In this document: piece by piece, positions 1 through 12,180 of the stretch
How positions within the stretch are numbered: the first letter of the stretch is position 1
Layout of the letters: each line of letters starts with the position of its first letter
Origin: Pyrus communis
Lineage: Eukaryota; Streptophyta; Magnoliopsida; Rosales; Rosaceae
Reading direction: 5' to 3'
Assembly (NCBI RefSeq): GCF_963583255.1
Contig: NC_084807.1
Coordinates: forward strand, 15,399,072-15,463,071
DNA: 64,000 bases
The notes under the pieces: generated by a model
The model's database searches: none
The model's input: the letters and a program-made list of their open reading frames with translations, nothing else
What the model was told of the DNA's origin: nothing
Position numbers and translations under genes: made by a program

Positions 1-1
1 T

Positions 2-1777
2 TGTTGGAAATGTGCCCTAAAACCAATCATATGATGATACTTTACGGACATTTCACAAAGTTAAACTAATGTAGTTTAAATGTAAAGGGCAAAGATTATT
101 GTTTGAGCCGTCTCATATAAATGTTATATGCTTAAACGATAAGTCCAAGGAATATGTGATTGGAAGAATGCGATCTAAAGAAGTTAGATTCATGAGACCA
201 TTCTTTCGTTGACACATCCTAAACGTTCCTGATCATAGGATTGTCAATTGGGCATTGACAGTCCGTTAAGATCAGTACGTGCTATGTCTTCTCTCAGGGA
301 GAGTGACTAGTCTCGAGTCATTGGTGTGTGTGACATCAAGACAAGTACGTAGGTGCTCAATACAGAATGAGTTCACTGAAGACGATCAACGAAGAGTTCT
401 CATATTCATGTCACATGAGAACTCATGGTTGGGATAATGCAAATTAGTCTTTTGACCTGAGGCATCACAGTTGTCTTGTGGTTAGGTCCTTAATCTTTGA
501 TTATGTCAAAGTCACTCCATCAAGAGGGTGTCCACGGCATCGTTGGGGTTAAGCCACTTAGCCATGAAGGCAAGTGAATGCGCAACAAGGGATCTCTAAC
601 CTTCAACTGTTTGAGGGAGAATACTCTATGATATGATTAAGAATCTTTGGCCAAAGTATGAATGAGATTTAGGAATGTGTTCCAAATCACATTCAAGGTA
701 ATCATATAAGCACAAGACTCACATTGGATAGTAGACATGAATAAACTATCAAACCAAACAATGTGGTCAAGAGTATTGTATTAGAGAAAGACCGTATTGC
801 ATTTGTAATCCTAAAACTGAATAGGTTCTCCACCTCTTCTGATTAGCTTGGCTAACCATGACATGCTGCTAGGCGTCAACCATGGTTTGTGGAAGCCCTA
901 AAAGTGTATTATCACTAACGGGAGAATTGAAAGTAAGTTTCAATTCACAATCGATTAGAAAGAGTTTTAATCGCCCACTGCCTCGCTAAAAGGAACCTAA
1001 TGGATCGTTCACCGAGTAAGGTAGAGTTTGAAGAAACAACGGAGATGAGTAAGAATAATTAAATGGTTTAATTATTTATCTAAGGCTAGGATTAATTAAT
1101 ATGTTAATTAATCAAACGAATAAGTTCGTTAAAGACCTCGGGTTAGTTTTGGGCCGCAAGGCCCAATGGGATTTGAATGTCAAGCCCATTAACTCAAGTT
1201 GTATGACAACTTGAATAAACAAAGGGCTTGAAAGCCCAATAAACCCTATAGGCCGGCCATGTTAGAAGAATAGGGCTTTTGGTCCTTTAGGTCACTTATT
1301 TGAAGGGACTATATAAAGGACTTTATAGCCTAAAATTCATTAGGGGTTGTTTTTGGGGAAAGGATGAGAACACAAGCTCTCATTTCTCTCTAAAATTTCG
1401 GCCACCTTGGAGGGATCATCTAGCAATCAAACTCCTCCAAGGTCACTCATTTCTTCTTCATTATGCCTTGGTGATGAATCATTAGAGGTTCTCAATTTTG
1501 GGAACTTTGGAGAAACCTTTTTCATCCATCCAAATCCATAGATCTAAGATGCAAGGAATGAAAGCCCTCTCTTTGGGTGATTAGCCTTTGTTTAAATACA
1601 AAGAGGAATCTACAAAGGTATATATTTCAACTCACTTTGTTTTGAGTTGATTATTGGTTCACCATTTTACTAGGCTTTGAACATTCATGGGTAATGTTTT
1701 GTTTTTAAGTGCATGCTAGCATGATTCCGCCTTTAATTTGTTAATTGCATGCTAATGATGTTGCTTAAATGAACATG
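2..1777 (+). repeat. Copia LTR (solo, or 3' LTR of an element starting before the window)
   Basis: The sequence starts with TGTTGGAAATGTGCCC and matches 23747-25543 closely over its first kilobase, then more loosely. A TATATAAA box lies at 1310-1317. Similarity to the second LTR is lost after about 1777, where the next fragment begins. No tRNA-iMet primer site follows, so this is not a usable 5' LTR. The copy at 23747 directly follows a purine-rich GTGGGAGAT tract, which fixes the LTR start. The first base of the window is compatible with that same tract. Confidence 0.85.
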
Positions 1778-2654
1778 TCATCTTCCAAAATAATCCTTCA
1801 TTCTCAACATAGCAGGCGCCACAGGCTCAGATCTAGCAGTTTCATTTTTCTTCCCATTAGAAGAAGTCATGTCAATCACAGGCCTCACCACAGCAGGTGG
1901 ACCCTCATGGGCAACGGAGGAAGTCTTCAATTTTTTCTTAGCCAGTATCTCTTGAGCAGACGGGGAAGATCTCTTCTTTTCACCTTTGTTCACAGTAGGC
2001 TCCACGACAGCGATCAAACGAGCCAAAGTATCCACCTTGATCTTCTTTACATTCTCTCAAAAGAGCAACCCATATTTCTCCCGTCGAAGAGAACTAAGTA
2101 ACCAACAATATTTATGGTACTCAGTAGGGGAACTCAACCCATACTAGCTTTTTCCTCATTTTTTTCTTTTAGACCAACAGGCAGGAGGCCTACATGCCCA
2201 ACATTCCAACAGCCCATAAGGTCCGTGAGCTCCTCATCTCTCTCAATCGCCGGCCTGGCCCACGTCAGGTCCAAGAGCCCAAAGGACATAAGCCATATTG
2301 CTCGCCTACCATTGCGCCCCAACACCTCAATCTGTGGCCCCAACCGTTCAAGTCGAGTAGCCCAAGTAGTGGTCTCTACCACAACACCTCATCGGCCTAC
2401 GCCAAACTGACTCCTGGCCCCTGCCAACCGACATGCCACACCACTCTGACGGCTGCCCCCACAACAGCACTATCCAAGAAGAAAACAAGAAAAATTAATT
2501 TTTTTCTTACCTCGGTGCGGCGCAGAAAAGACAAAGAAGGCAACAAAAGACGATCCTTTGCATGGGGAAGATGTAGAAGATTGCTAGAAGAGGGGGAACA
2601 AATATCCTCTAAGCTCTTTCTCTTTCTTGTAGGGTAGAATAAATCGCTCTCCAA
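1778..2654 (-). pseudogene. Antisense ORF cluster of a Tat-like Gypsy retrotransposon (fragment)
   Basis: Three minus-strand open stretches (2397-2654, 2134-2382, 1778-2035) lie in different frames. A TATTTAAG TATA-like box sits just upstream on the same strand at 2684-2691. They lie immediately upstream of a plus-oriented LTR, so they run antisense to the element. Tat-lineage elements are known to carry an antisense ORF in this place. The last stretch is lysine- and serine-rich and ends in DYFGR. I recognise no domain. The frame changes mean decay or introns. Confidence 0.4.
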
Positions 2655-2839
2655 AGTTGATTTAAAAACCCACTTAAGGTGGACTTAAATAGGCTTTGAG
2701 AGAAATTTATTTCCCTTTCCTAGAATGATCTAATTTCCTATTAAAAAGGGAATCAACATCAAAATAAGAAACAATCCTACGTTTCCTAAAGCAAGAAAAT
2801 CTCTACACCTGCTGCCCTTTCCTATGAACAGCCCAATAG

Positions 2840-3450
2840 GTGTAGGGGCATTTGTGGAGCCAAAAATAATCAAGAGGCGACACGTGGATTTTTGGGCAAA
2901 AATGACAACATTACCCTTGAGGAGCACTGGAATTCCTATGCGCGAACAATGGACAAACATCCCACAATCAAGTTAAAAGTGCCCAAATAGGTATTTATTT
3001 TTAAACCTATTTCATCCATCCTCATCAAATCCTCTCCACAAGGTAACCCCCAAAAAATTTCTTTTAAATTATGTTAATTGGTTAATTAATGGACTTATTA
3101 CCTAATTAATCTATTAATGAACAATTAAACCACCAATTACACCAAAAAAATACACGAAAGGCTAGTCACCTTCTCTCCCAAAGGGACCGGCCATGCACTA
3201 TATATTCAACCTCATTTCCTCTAAAAACTTGGGTCTTGACTCTTGCTAAACACTCAAAAATTCCCTAAACACTTTTCTCTCAAAATTCTAACTTTGGCAT
3301 CGAAGGTTCTTCGGCCAAAGCCCTCCCTCCCCTCCCTCCCCCCCCCCCCCCCCAATTCATCGTCGGCACATAAGGCCTTGACCAAAGGTGTTATCTGTTT
3401 TGTAGGTGCAATTTTGTCCAAGATAAAGGAGGAAGAAATTTGCATCCACA
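2840..3450 (+). repeat. Polypurine tract and short LTR of a Tat-like Gypsy element
   Basis: The LTR runs from TGTGGAGCC (2853) to GCATCCACA (3450), with matching inverted ends TGTGGA/TCCACA. It is preceded by a purine-rich GGTGTAGGGGCATT tract. An ACTATATATTC promoter lies at about 3196-3206, and there is a C-rich run near 3335-3353. Only this 598-bp LTR and the upstream 3' part of the element are present. No 5' LTR or pol is in the window. Confidence 0.6.
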
Positions 3451-4647
3451 CTTTGCTCCTTGAGGATTTGAGGAAAATATCTCCAAAGCTTGCAAGGTTG
3501 GAAACGTGTCAGTCTCCCCACTGAGGATAAGATGTGAAGAGAACAAGGATGAATTAGGAGAAGAGAAATTGCTAGCTCTTTTCTCCTAAGTGTGGCTGGC
3601 CTCCTATATAGAGAAAGAGAGAAAAAATTTCACCCTTTGCTTTAAGAAAACGCTAATGAGGTTAAAAATTATAAAGTTGATTTTATAACTCTTTCCAAGT
3701 GAGTGGAAAATTTGTAATAAGTCTACTCAAGGCTAGCCTCCCCAATTAGTTAAGTTAATTGCTTATTTCATTTTACTTGTCATAAAACTTAAAGTCTATG
3801 TGCCTTGTGGACAAAAACCAATTTGGGTCCCGAAACTCAAAACTAACTTAAAAGGCCAATACGAACATTTCATATGATTAATTAACCAATTAATTAATCT
3901 TGACCATGTCTATTAAACTATTTAATTGGTTGTACATCTCATTAATATTTCTTCACATTCATCTTTACTCGATGTATGATCCATTAGGTTCCAATTAGTG
4001 AGGCAGTGAGCGATTGTAACTCTTAACAACCAATTGTGAATTAAGACTAACTTTTAATTCTCTTTGTTGAAGATTAGCGTTTGCTAATTTTTATGGCTTT
4101 GACAAACCATGAATGACACCTAGCAATATGTTATGGCCATCCAAGCTAAGTAGAAGTGGTTGGAGAACCTATTCATTTACAACTACAAACAATACGGTTC
4201 TTCTCTAATTCAATACTCTTGACTAAATTATTTAACTGATGGTTTGTTTTAGGTCTACTATCCAATGTGATACTTCTCCATATGATTCTGTTAAATGTGA
4301 TTGGAACATACTTCCTACATCTCATTCATATGGACAAAGACTCCTGAATCATGCCTTATAGTAATCTCCTTCCACCATGGAAGGTTAGAGATCCCTTGAT
4401 GTACATTCACATGTCTATATGACTAGGTAGCTTATCCCCAACAATGTTATGGGTATCCTCAATGGAATGCCCTTAACATAGTCAAAGATCAAATACCTAA
4501 CTACTAGATAATTATGATGTCTTAGGTCAAAGGACTATTTTGCATTATTGCAACTTATGAGTCCTGACATGACATGTGTGGTACAACTCTCTGTTGATGG
4601 TTGTTCAATGTACTTAATACCCTTTTGAGCACCTATGTGTTTGTCTT
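3451..4647 (-). repeat. Inverted, diverged Copia LTR remnant
   Basis: Read on the minus strand, this stretch follows the same order of motifs as the Copia LTRs at 2 and 23747. Examples are the block around GGTGCTCAA, the one with AAGGGATCTCTAACCTTC, the one with GGTTCTCCA, and CTAATGGATCATAC. Divergence is high. Both ends are cut off by neighbouring fragments. Confidence 0.7.
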
Positions 4648-5990
4648 AGTGACACACCCCGACCAAAATCAAGGCGTGTTGGCCGTCACGTGACGGTGAC
4701 GTAGCCATGTGCACAATGCGGAAGCAATAAAATATAAGAAATGCAAATAAATAAAAACCAAACTAACTAGAGCACTAAAAGATAAGGGGCAAGACGAAAT
4801 AAGTATGAATTCACAATTAGAGCATAAGTAGCCTAAGTGCAGTCTAGCAGGACAAAAACTAATTATACAACACCCAAGGGTGACCATACAATGGTGATAA
4901 TCTGTCAGAGCTGTCGTGGATTCCTCGCAAGCCACCAAAAAACACTCCTAACTAGAACCTGGAGGGCACAAAACTGAAAGTGTGAGTGGGCAAAAACAAA
5001 GCTTTTCAAAATCATTTCATTTCTCAAAAGTTCTAACCCCTCGCCATAAAACCTATATAATTTCCAAGAAAAATAGAATATATATATATATATATATCGA
5101 AACCATTCTTGAATTAGCAAAATCCACATATATGCCATGTCAAATATCTCAACATAAAACATGTAAGCCAAGTGATATAAATCAATGCAAATTATATGTC
5201 AGCCGAAGTCACCTAACGTGACCTGTACAGCTCAAATCCACATCTTAACAAATATACCTGCACACGAGTTGGAACCACCTAAAGTGGTCTGTACGACAAG
5301 ACTGGGTGTAAATAAATACGCTCAAGTGCTACGATCACGTGAAGACTGTGCGAATAATCGCAGGTCACCTACGAGTCAAAACCACCTATAGTGGTATGTA
5401 CGACAGGACTGTGCACCTAACTTAGATCTAAGGTAAGTGTATGGTGCGGGATGTGAACATCACGTGAAGGACTGTGCCCTAACTCTGGGCAGAAGCACTA
5501 ACACTGGGGTGCAGGTTTATGAGCTCTCAGCACATCTCATATAATCATCAATTCACATAAACTGTCTACAACTCACCTGGTACTTACCTGAGCATTCATC
5601 GCGTCAAATCATAATATGCACATATCATACAAATTTATAGTTTAAGCATAAATCAATAGACATGGCATTTCAACATAATTTCATTCAAATCAATTTTCTG
5701 GGAAAAATCTTCAAGTATATAGGTATATACGGAAAATCAAAAGCCCATTCACTGGTATGTGGAAAGGTCATAGGCCCCAAGCCTCGATTGACTGCGCTCG
5801 TCCTGAGGATAGGTCTCACCTATATGCGAAACAATTATATAAACATTAATTTAAAGCACATAAACGAAACTAGCTAATAACTTCTCATACATTGATCAAA
5901 TGGGGTATTTGAATATACCAATGTGATATACTCAACACCATAAACATCCTTATATTTTTTTTAAAAATTTCCGACCACCCACGCGCTGCC
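4648..5990 (-). repeat. Gypsy (chromovirus-type) LTR, first part; resumes at 25544
   Basis: On the minus strand the fragment ends in CGGGGTGTGTCA, the usual type of 3' LTR terminus in a common Gypsy group. It contains imperfect repeats around GTGACCTGTACAG, AAAGTGGTCTGTACGAC and ATAGTGGTATGTACGAC (5210-5410) and an (AT)n tract near 5078-5096. The right edge stops at CGCTGCC where an Athila-type LTR begins. The sequence resumes after the nest at 25544 with GCCACGTG. No coding sequence is seen. Confidence 0.6.
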
Positions 5991-7297
5991 TGATGCGTGA
6001 TTTAAACGCACACAAATTAAACCCTCTTTTTGTCAATTGTAGTATATGTATAAGTAGGGATCGTTCTGGACCGGGGATTAGGAGGGATTGTTAATCACTT
6101 GGAAACTGACTCAAAAACGTAAAATAAAGTTTAAAACACTAACTAGACTTAAAGAATGCAAAACTAAACACGTAAAGCACTAAAACAAATAAAAAACTCA
6201 AAATGCTTTAAAACATAAACTAAACAGATTTCTAACTAAATTGAACAATAAAGTAAAGGGGATTGAGTTTTGGACTAAATTAAACTAAATGCACAGATTG
6301 TAAATTAAACTAGAATGTAAATATGAATGTGATGGAAAGTTAGCTACGAGGTTCATCTCCACATATGTTATACTTGCATAATAAAACGATTTCCAATTGC
6401 GTTTCAATAAACCATTAATTCTCAACACTCCAAGTTAATTAGATCCGCTTAAATTAACCTTCAAATCTTCCTAATGTTATTGAATTGGATGATTGCATAC
6501 GACAACCCAAAACATTCCCCACAAGTCCCCTACATGATTGCATAATAGAGATACAAGCAAGAATCATTACGCTCTATGAAAATTATAAGTGTTGACGAGG
6601 CATTCGTTACTATGGAATACGCATGAAACTTATGCCAAGAATTCGTTTAACGCGATTGTTTATAAGCAACCTCCACTACTTGTGAATATAAGTTCGTAAC
6701 TATTAGGTGAAACTCACTTATATTCTAGCGTCATATTCATGCATGAAAATTAAGTGTGCACTCTCAATAAACATACATAAATAAGTTATCAATCAAACAG
6801 TTAAACGAATTGAATCCACAACTTATGAAACGCAATTAGAAGTAATCAAATCAAAATGCAAGCATAAACATATATTTCGAATTACCCCCTAGCCAAGGGG
6901 GTTTTAGTTCCTCATGGTACAAAACAAAGAGAATCAAAGAAACACCTAAACATTCCAACAACTCAAACTTGAATTGTATGAACGTTTAGGCCCTCTTCTC
7001 TTCCATTCCTCATTCGTACAAAACAAAGAGTATTGAAATTAAACATTGAAATCAAAGAAACACCTAAACATTCCAACAACTCAAACTTGAATTGTATGAA
7101 CGTTTAGGCACTCTTCTCCTCCTCTTCGTTGTAGCACAAGGTCTAAGGGATGTTGTTGGTGTGTTGAATGGATTGGGGAATTATGGAAATGGATGAGGAG
7201 TGGTGTTTGGATTATAAGGGAATGGGAGCTCACGGCAAGGAAGAATGGATGTGTTTGTGGTGTGTTGTGTATGAAAATGAGATGTGGTATGGAGTGG
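5991..7297 (-). repeat. 3' LTR (outer part) of minus-oriented element A2, split by B1
   Basis: The fragment starts TGATGCGTGATTTAAACGC, the reverse complement of the LTR 3' end seen in B1. It runs through the conserved block with CACAAATTAAACCCTC, and continues at 17259-18153 after the B1 insertion. A duplicated block of about 110 bp (6938-7110), each copy with CCTAAACATTCCAACAACTC, mirrors the one in the B1 LTR. Confidence 0.85.
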
Positions 7298-9771
7298 TGA
7301 TAGGAGCATATTCATGCGACTTAAATGGCTTGTTCTCGTGCATTTACGTTATGTTTCTTTAGTTATTTTAGTACTTTAAGCTATTTTCGTGTGTTTGTAG
7401 GTTCTAAGGGCAAAGTATGCAAAAGGATGCTGATAGGAGCATATTCATGCGACTTAAATGGCTTGTTCTCGTGCATTTACGTTATGTTTCTTTAGTTATT
7501 TTAGTCCTTTAAGCTATTTTCGTGTGTTTGTAGGTCCAAAGGGCTAAAGGAGCAAAAAGATGCATTTTGGAGACTTTTGGAGCACTTTTGGGCTAAGGAT
7601 GGATAGCTTATGCTTGGCGCCAAAATGTTGGACGAAATTGAAGACCAAAGTGTTGGAACCTTGTTCCCTTTAGTTTTAGGACATTTAAACCTTTCCAATT
7701 CCCTTATGCCGTGCTTCACCACCTTTCTCCCAAAACCATACACATGCATTCATTATTCATTCCCTCACATGCTCCCATTACTTATCATCACCACTTATCA
7801 CTTATCATAACCACATATCATATCACTTATCACTTATCACTTATCATCATCACTTATCATATCACTTATCATAATCACTTATCACTTAACATGCACCCAT
7901 CACCTAACACAAAACCTTGCAGCCACATGCATTCCCCTTTTGCACATGCTTTCCCATTTCATTATTCATTCACCTTAATCATTCCCTCACATGTTTTCCC
8001 AACCCATTGCAGCACATGCACATTCACCCTTCATTATTTTCATCCACATGCATTTATCATCATTCACCCAAGCTTTAATTCACATGCAAACACATTCATA
8101 TCAGCCACATGCATCTCCCATCTCATTTCCAGATTGTCCCCTTGCACATGCAGCCACTTATTCAAAGCACATGCATTTCCACCCTTTAATCACATGCATA
8201 AATCAGCCACATGCATCTCCCATCACCATTCCAGATTTCCACCACCCTCCTAGCTGTCATGTTCCCCCCATTTCACCTATAAATAACCCTTCATTGCAGC
8301 CACAAGGAGGGGGGATCCATTCACCACAGAAATAAGGCCTTTGTGCCAGAAATTCACCCATTCCAAACACTCTTCCATAAACTCATCCACTGCAGAAATG
8401 TAGACCATCAAACCACCCCCTTTGTGCCGTGAGTCTCCCCTACAAATCCAAACACCATCCTTCCATTCCTCCACCACTACCCAAACCATTCACACCATCA
8501 AACTATCCTTAGACCTTGTGCTACAACGAAGAGGAAGATAAGAGTGCCTAAACGTTCATACAATTCAAGTTTAAGTTGTTGGAATGTTTAGGTGTTTCTT
8601 TGATTTCTATGTTTAATTTCAATACTCTTTGTTTTGTACGAATGATGCATGGAAGAGAAGAGTGCCTAAACGTTCATACAATTCAAGTTTGAGTTGTTGG
8701 AATGTTTAGGTGTTTCTTTGATTCTCTTTGTTTTGTATCATAAGGAACTAAACTCCCCCTTGGTTGGGGGGTGATTCGAATATATGTTTATGCTTGCATT
8801 TTGATTTGATTACTTCTAATTGCGTTTCATAAGTTGTGATTCAATTTGTTTAACCGTTTTATTGATAACTTATTTATGTATGTTTATTGAGAGTGCACGC
8901 TTAATTTTCATGCATGAATATGACGCTAGAATATAAGTGAGTTTCACCTAATAGTTGTGAACTTATATTCACAAGTAGTGGAGGTTGCTTATAAACAATC
9001 GCGTTAAATAAATTCTTGGCATAAGTTTCATGCAATCATAGTAACGAATGCCTCGTCAATACTTATAATCTTCATAGAGCGTAATGATTCTTGCTTGTAT
9101 CTCTATTATGCAATCATGTAGGGGACTTGTGGGGAATGTTTTGGGTTGTCGTATGCAATCATCCAATTCAATAACGTTAGGAAGATTTGAAAGTTAATTT
9201 AAGCGGATCTAATTAACTTGGGGTGTTGAGAATTCATGGTTTATTGAAATGCAATTGGAAATCGTTTTATTATGCAAGTATAACATATATGGAGATGAAC
9301 CCCTTAGCTAGCATTCATCCATACTTTCATCATATTCATATTTACATTCTGCTTTAATTAGAATCTGTGCATTTAGTTTAATTTCGTCCAAAACTCAATC
9401 CCCCTTTACTTTATTGTCCAATTTAGTTAGAAAGTGTCTTAGTTTATGTTTCTAAGTGTTTTGATTCAATCTATTACACAAATTCGTCCAAATTCACCAA
9501 AGTGCTCAAAACTGCCCAGAAAGTGTTTTTAAGGCAGTTTTGAGTGTTTTGGGTGATGTTTGAGTCTTTTGGTTTGTTTTAGTGTTTTAAAGTTTAGTTT
9601 TACATTCTTTGAGTCTAGTATAGTGTTTTATATTGTGTTTTTACGTTTTTGAGTCAAATCCAAGTGATTAACAATCCCTCCTAATCCCCGGTCCAGAACG
9701 ATCCCTACTTATACTTATACTACAATTGACAAAAAGAGGGTTTAATTTGTGTGCATATAAATCCCGCATCA
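7298..9771 (+). repeat. B1 5' LTR
   Basis: TG...CA ends are clear. The first 133 bp are a duplicate of the LTR head, and a second TGATAGGAGC start lies at 7431. A TATAAATA box is at 8278-8285. Tandem CTTATCA-type repeats lie at about 7780-7890. A 118-bp spaced duplication (8546 and 8664) contains CCTAAACGTTCATAC. Small open frames here are not credible genes. Confidence 0.95.
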
Positions 9772-9776
9772 AATTT

Positions 9777-9795
9777 TGGCGCCGTTGCCGGGGAT
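9777..9795 (+). other. B1 primer binding site (tRNA-Asp)
   Basis: TGGCGCCGTTGCCGGGGAT lies five bases after the LTR end. It is complementary to the 3' end of plant tRNA-Asp(GTC), the primer type used by Athila-lineage elements. Confidence 0.9.
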
Positions 9796-9901
9796 TAGCA
9801 AATTTGCTAATCTCTTGGATTGTTTGTTTCTGTTATGTATTTTAGTTTTAGTTTTTGATTTGTGTTTTGTTTGTTGAATTCAAATACTAGAGAAGAACAA
9901 C

Positions 9902-10858
9902 ATGTCACTTGATAATGCTTCTCTTTTGTCACAGCTCATAGAAAGGTCTCAAATGCAAAGTGTTGATATATTTGATCTTCAATCAAGGAATAACGTGTTT
10001 TCCAATACTTACAATTCAGATTGGAGTGATCATTCAAACTCTATGTGGTGGGAACCTCAACATGTTCAAGAAGAAGGATATTGGCAGCCATATGAGGAGT
10101 TCTATTCAAGACCTATGCACCCACCACAACCTCATATTCAATATGCCCAACCAAATTTAAGTTCGTCAATAGATTATAATCAAAAGCTTAACGAATTAAT
10201 TTGTTTGGTGCAGGGCTCACAAAATCAAGACAACGAGGCTCGACAAGAAGACAAAAGGTTGGACCACTTGGAAAAGCAAATTGGGCAGATAGCGGAGTTC
10301 GTAGGACAATTTTGCGACCAAGGCAAACTCCCTAGTTCAACCATTGTAAATCCGAAGGGAGGATTTGAAGCACCTTTGCCGGAAGCACTTATTGCTCCTA
10401 CGCCATCTAATTCAAGTAAGGTTGTTCCAATTAGTTCTAACCCCATTCCACCTAATATCCCTATTCCTTGCAGGTTCATGAATTCCAAGGAAGAAGAAAG
10501 TGAAAAAGACATCTTGGAAGACCTTCCAAAGGTGCAAAGTAGGGAATTTCATGAATTCATCAAAGAGGATATACTTGAGACAACAATGCCCAAAGAAGTT
10601 GAATTTGATGACATTGGACAAGTCATAACCATCACATGCAATCTGGCCAAGTCCAATATCCCTGAAACTTTCAAAGGAGTGGTGTTTGTCATTGAGTTCT
10701 TGTCAGACAAAACAAGTAAGTCATTTTTTTCAAATTCCATTACATTTTATACTAACTTGTTGTTTTTTTTTAATCAGGCACCTACATTAGAATTCAAACC
10801 AATGCCGGTTCACTTCAAGTATCACCTTCCATTCAAGGACCAATTCCATGCCGTTTGA
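9902..10858 (+). CDS. B1 gag-like stub ORF, 318 aa
   Basis: The ORF encodes a shortened gag-region protein. It contains the block LEKQIGQIAEFVGQF near residue 125 followed by LPSSTIVNPKGGFE, typical of the linker between gag and pol in Athila-group elements. The rest is Asn/Gln/Pro-rich at the N-terminus and acidic in the middle. No zinc knuckle and no full capsid domain are seen. A possible intron (GTAAGT at 10714 to TTTAATCAG near 10778) lies near the 3' end; the frame stays open without splicing. The homologue in D has the same start context (ATG, then Leu-Asn/Asp-Asn-Ala-Ser). Whether it makes a functional protein is unknown. Confidence 0.7.
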   Translation: MSLDNASLLSQLIERSQMQSVDIFDLQSRNNVFSNTYNSDWSDHSNSMWWEPQHVQEEGYWQPYEEFYSRPMHPPQPHIQYAQPNLSSSIDYNQKLNELICLVQGSQNQDNEARQEDKRLDHLEKQIGQIAEFVGQFCDQGKLPSSTIVNPKGGFEAPLPEALIAPTPSNSSKVVPISSNPIPPNIPIPCRFMNSKEEESEKDILEDLPKVQSREFHEFIKEDILETTMPKEVEFDDIGQVITITCNLAKSNIPETFKGVVFVIEFLSDKTSKSFFSNSITFYTNLLFFFNQAPTLEFKPMPVHFKYHLPFKDQFHAV

Positions 10859-10867
10859 TTTTATTTA

Positions 10868-10870
<3 letters not shown>

Positions 10871-10916
<46 letters not shown>
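10871..10916 (+). repeat. A46 homopolymer between gag-like ORF and antisense ORF
   Basis: A run of 46 A lies 12 bases after the gag-like stop codon. The same junction holds 38 A in D and 39 T (reverse orientation) in A2. Confidence 0.95.
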
Positions 10917-10919
<3 letters not shown>

Positions 10920-10961
10920 ATATATTAAATAAAGATACTAAACATGGAGAAAGATGGAGCT

Positions 10962-11648
10962 TCACAAAGGTTGTTTACGTGAAGCCCCACTACGAAGCGT
11001 CGGAGCAGAAGGCATCGGAGCAGAAGGCATCGGAGCGGAAGGCATCGAAGCGGAAGGCAGCGGAGCGGAAGGCATCGGAGCGGGAGGCATCGAAGATAGA
11101 GCATTCCAGGCCTCAATACTTGGCCAAGCGCTGGATGAGCCAGGAAAAAGGTGCCTCTAGAGGAAAGACGAAAACCTTTGACGGTCACTGTGAATCCGAC
11201 CTTCAGACTCTTGCAGCTCATCAAGCTTCCTCTTCATGCCCGTCGAATAGTTGTTGGCAAACACGTGCAAACTTCTATTCTCGTACTTAAGCTGCTGGAT
11301 CTCTTGCTTGAGACTTTCCACCTCTGCCATTAATGATTCCACCTGACGGGAGCGGGCAAGCAGGCGTTGGCCCATGTTGGACACAGAACTCGCACACTGA
11401 ACACTAAGTGCGAGGGACTCTTGAACGGCCAACTCATCGGACCGTCCTGACAGCAGCCTACTATCTTTTGGAGTGAGGAGGTTCCTAGCTACTATTGTAG
11501 CTGTTGTGGCGTCCTGCATCACGGAGTCTTCACCTGAAAGAGGACCGTTAGAAGATAAGAAAGAAGGGCGCCATACGTTACCTTGACGCGGCACGCCCGT
11601 ATCACTTCTGAGACTCAATTCTAAGCTAAGGTTCGATGGGTTTGCCAT
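10962..11648 (-). pseudogene. B1 antisense coiled-coil ORF, one nonsense codon
   Basis: The start is chosen at the ATG at 11648, giving an N-terminus like the D and A2 copies. The frame is open for 163 codons to a TAG at 11157-11159, where the other two copies have CAG, a single C-to-T change. It then continues open in the same frame to a TGA at 10962-10964 (228 codons in all). The order is: a Ser/Leu-rich N-terminus, a region with ESLALSVQCASSVSNMGQRL, a coiled coil over VESLMAEVESLKQEIQQLKY, then a Met-Pro-Ser-Ala-Pro repeat tail encoded at about 10995-11095. No known domain is recognised. It is read against the element's own transcription. Confidence 0.75.
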
Positions 11649-12180
11649 TTTTTTCAAAAGTGTTCAAAAGAAAAGGGATGGATGGAGTTAAAATTTCAAA
11701 GGGCCGGAGACGATGTTCAAGAATGGGAAATCTTCAGAGTGTGTATGTTTGTGGTGATCGATAGCTCTATAAGAAGCCAAGGCGACGCGTCCACCGATTC
11801 AAAACGCCGGAATTTCCGGCGGAAGTTCGGCGACGCTTTCTCTACTTTTCAGAAAACGCGTTCAACTTTGTCAAAAGTTCACGTGGAGGTCATCATCGCA
11901 GCTACACTTTTGCCGACAAGCGTAAATTTCGGCGACGCTTTCTCTGCTTTTCAGAAAACGCGTGCGACTTTGTCAAAAGAGCTCTGACAGAGCCGCATCC
12001 GCACTACCACGTGTCGTTTAGAAATCGAAGGGGCGTCCGTTCAGAAATCGAAGAGCCGTTTGCTCAGAAATCGAAGAGCCGTTTGCTCAGAAATTGAAGA
12101 GACGTTTGTCGACAAGGGTAAAAGAACAGTACCACCACTTGATATTATCTCTATATATGTCGACCTTCGTCTTTTATGGC
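11649..12180. promoter_or_regulatory. B1 bidirectional promoter-like region
   Basis: For the minus-strand ORF, a TATA-like TTATAGAG (plus strand CTCTATAA) lies near 11765. CACGTG boxes lie at 11880-11885 and 12008-12013. Two repeats of a block with GGCGACGCTTTCTCT and CAGAAAACGCGT occupy about 11830-11980. A TATATAT box faces the plus strand near 12155. This layout is shared with D and A2. Promoter activity is inferred. Confidence 0.5.

Noticed and set aside
7780..7890. A CRISPR-like or satellite array in the CTTATCA repeats
   Set aside because: The repeats are short, imperfect and unspaced, and lie in each LTR of a plant retrotransposon.
7711..8335. Open frames of 180 and 114 codons in the B1 LTR (repeated at 15193-15817)
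   Set aside because: They lie in the LTR, arise from TTATCAC and CACATGCA repeats with no stops, and show no protein family.
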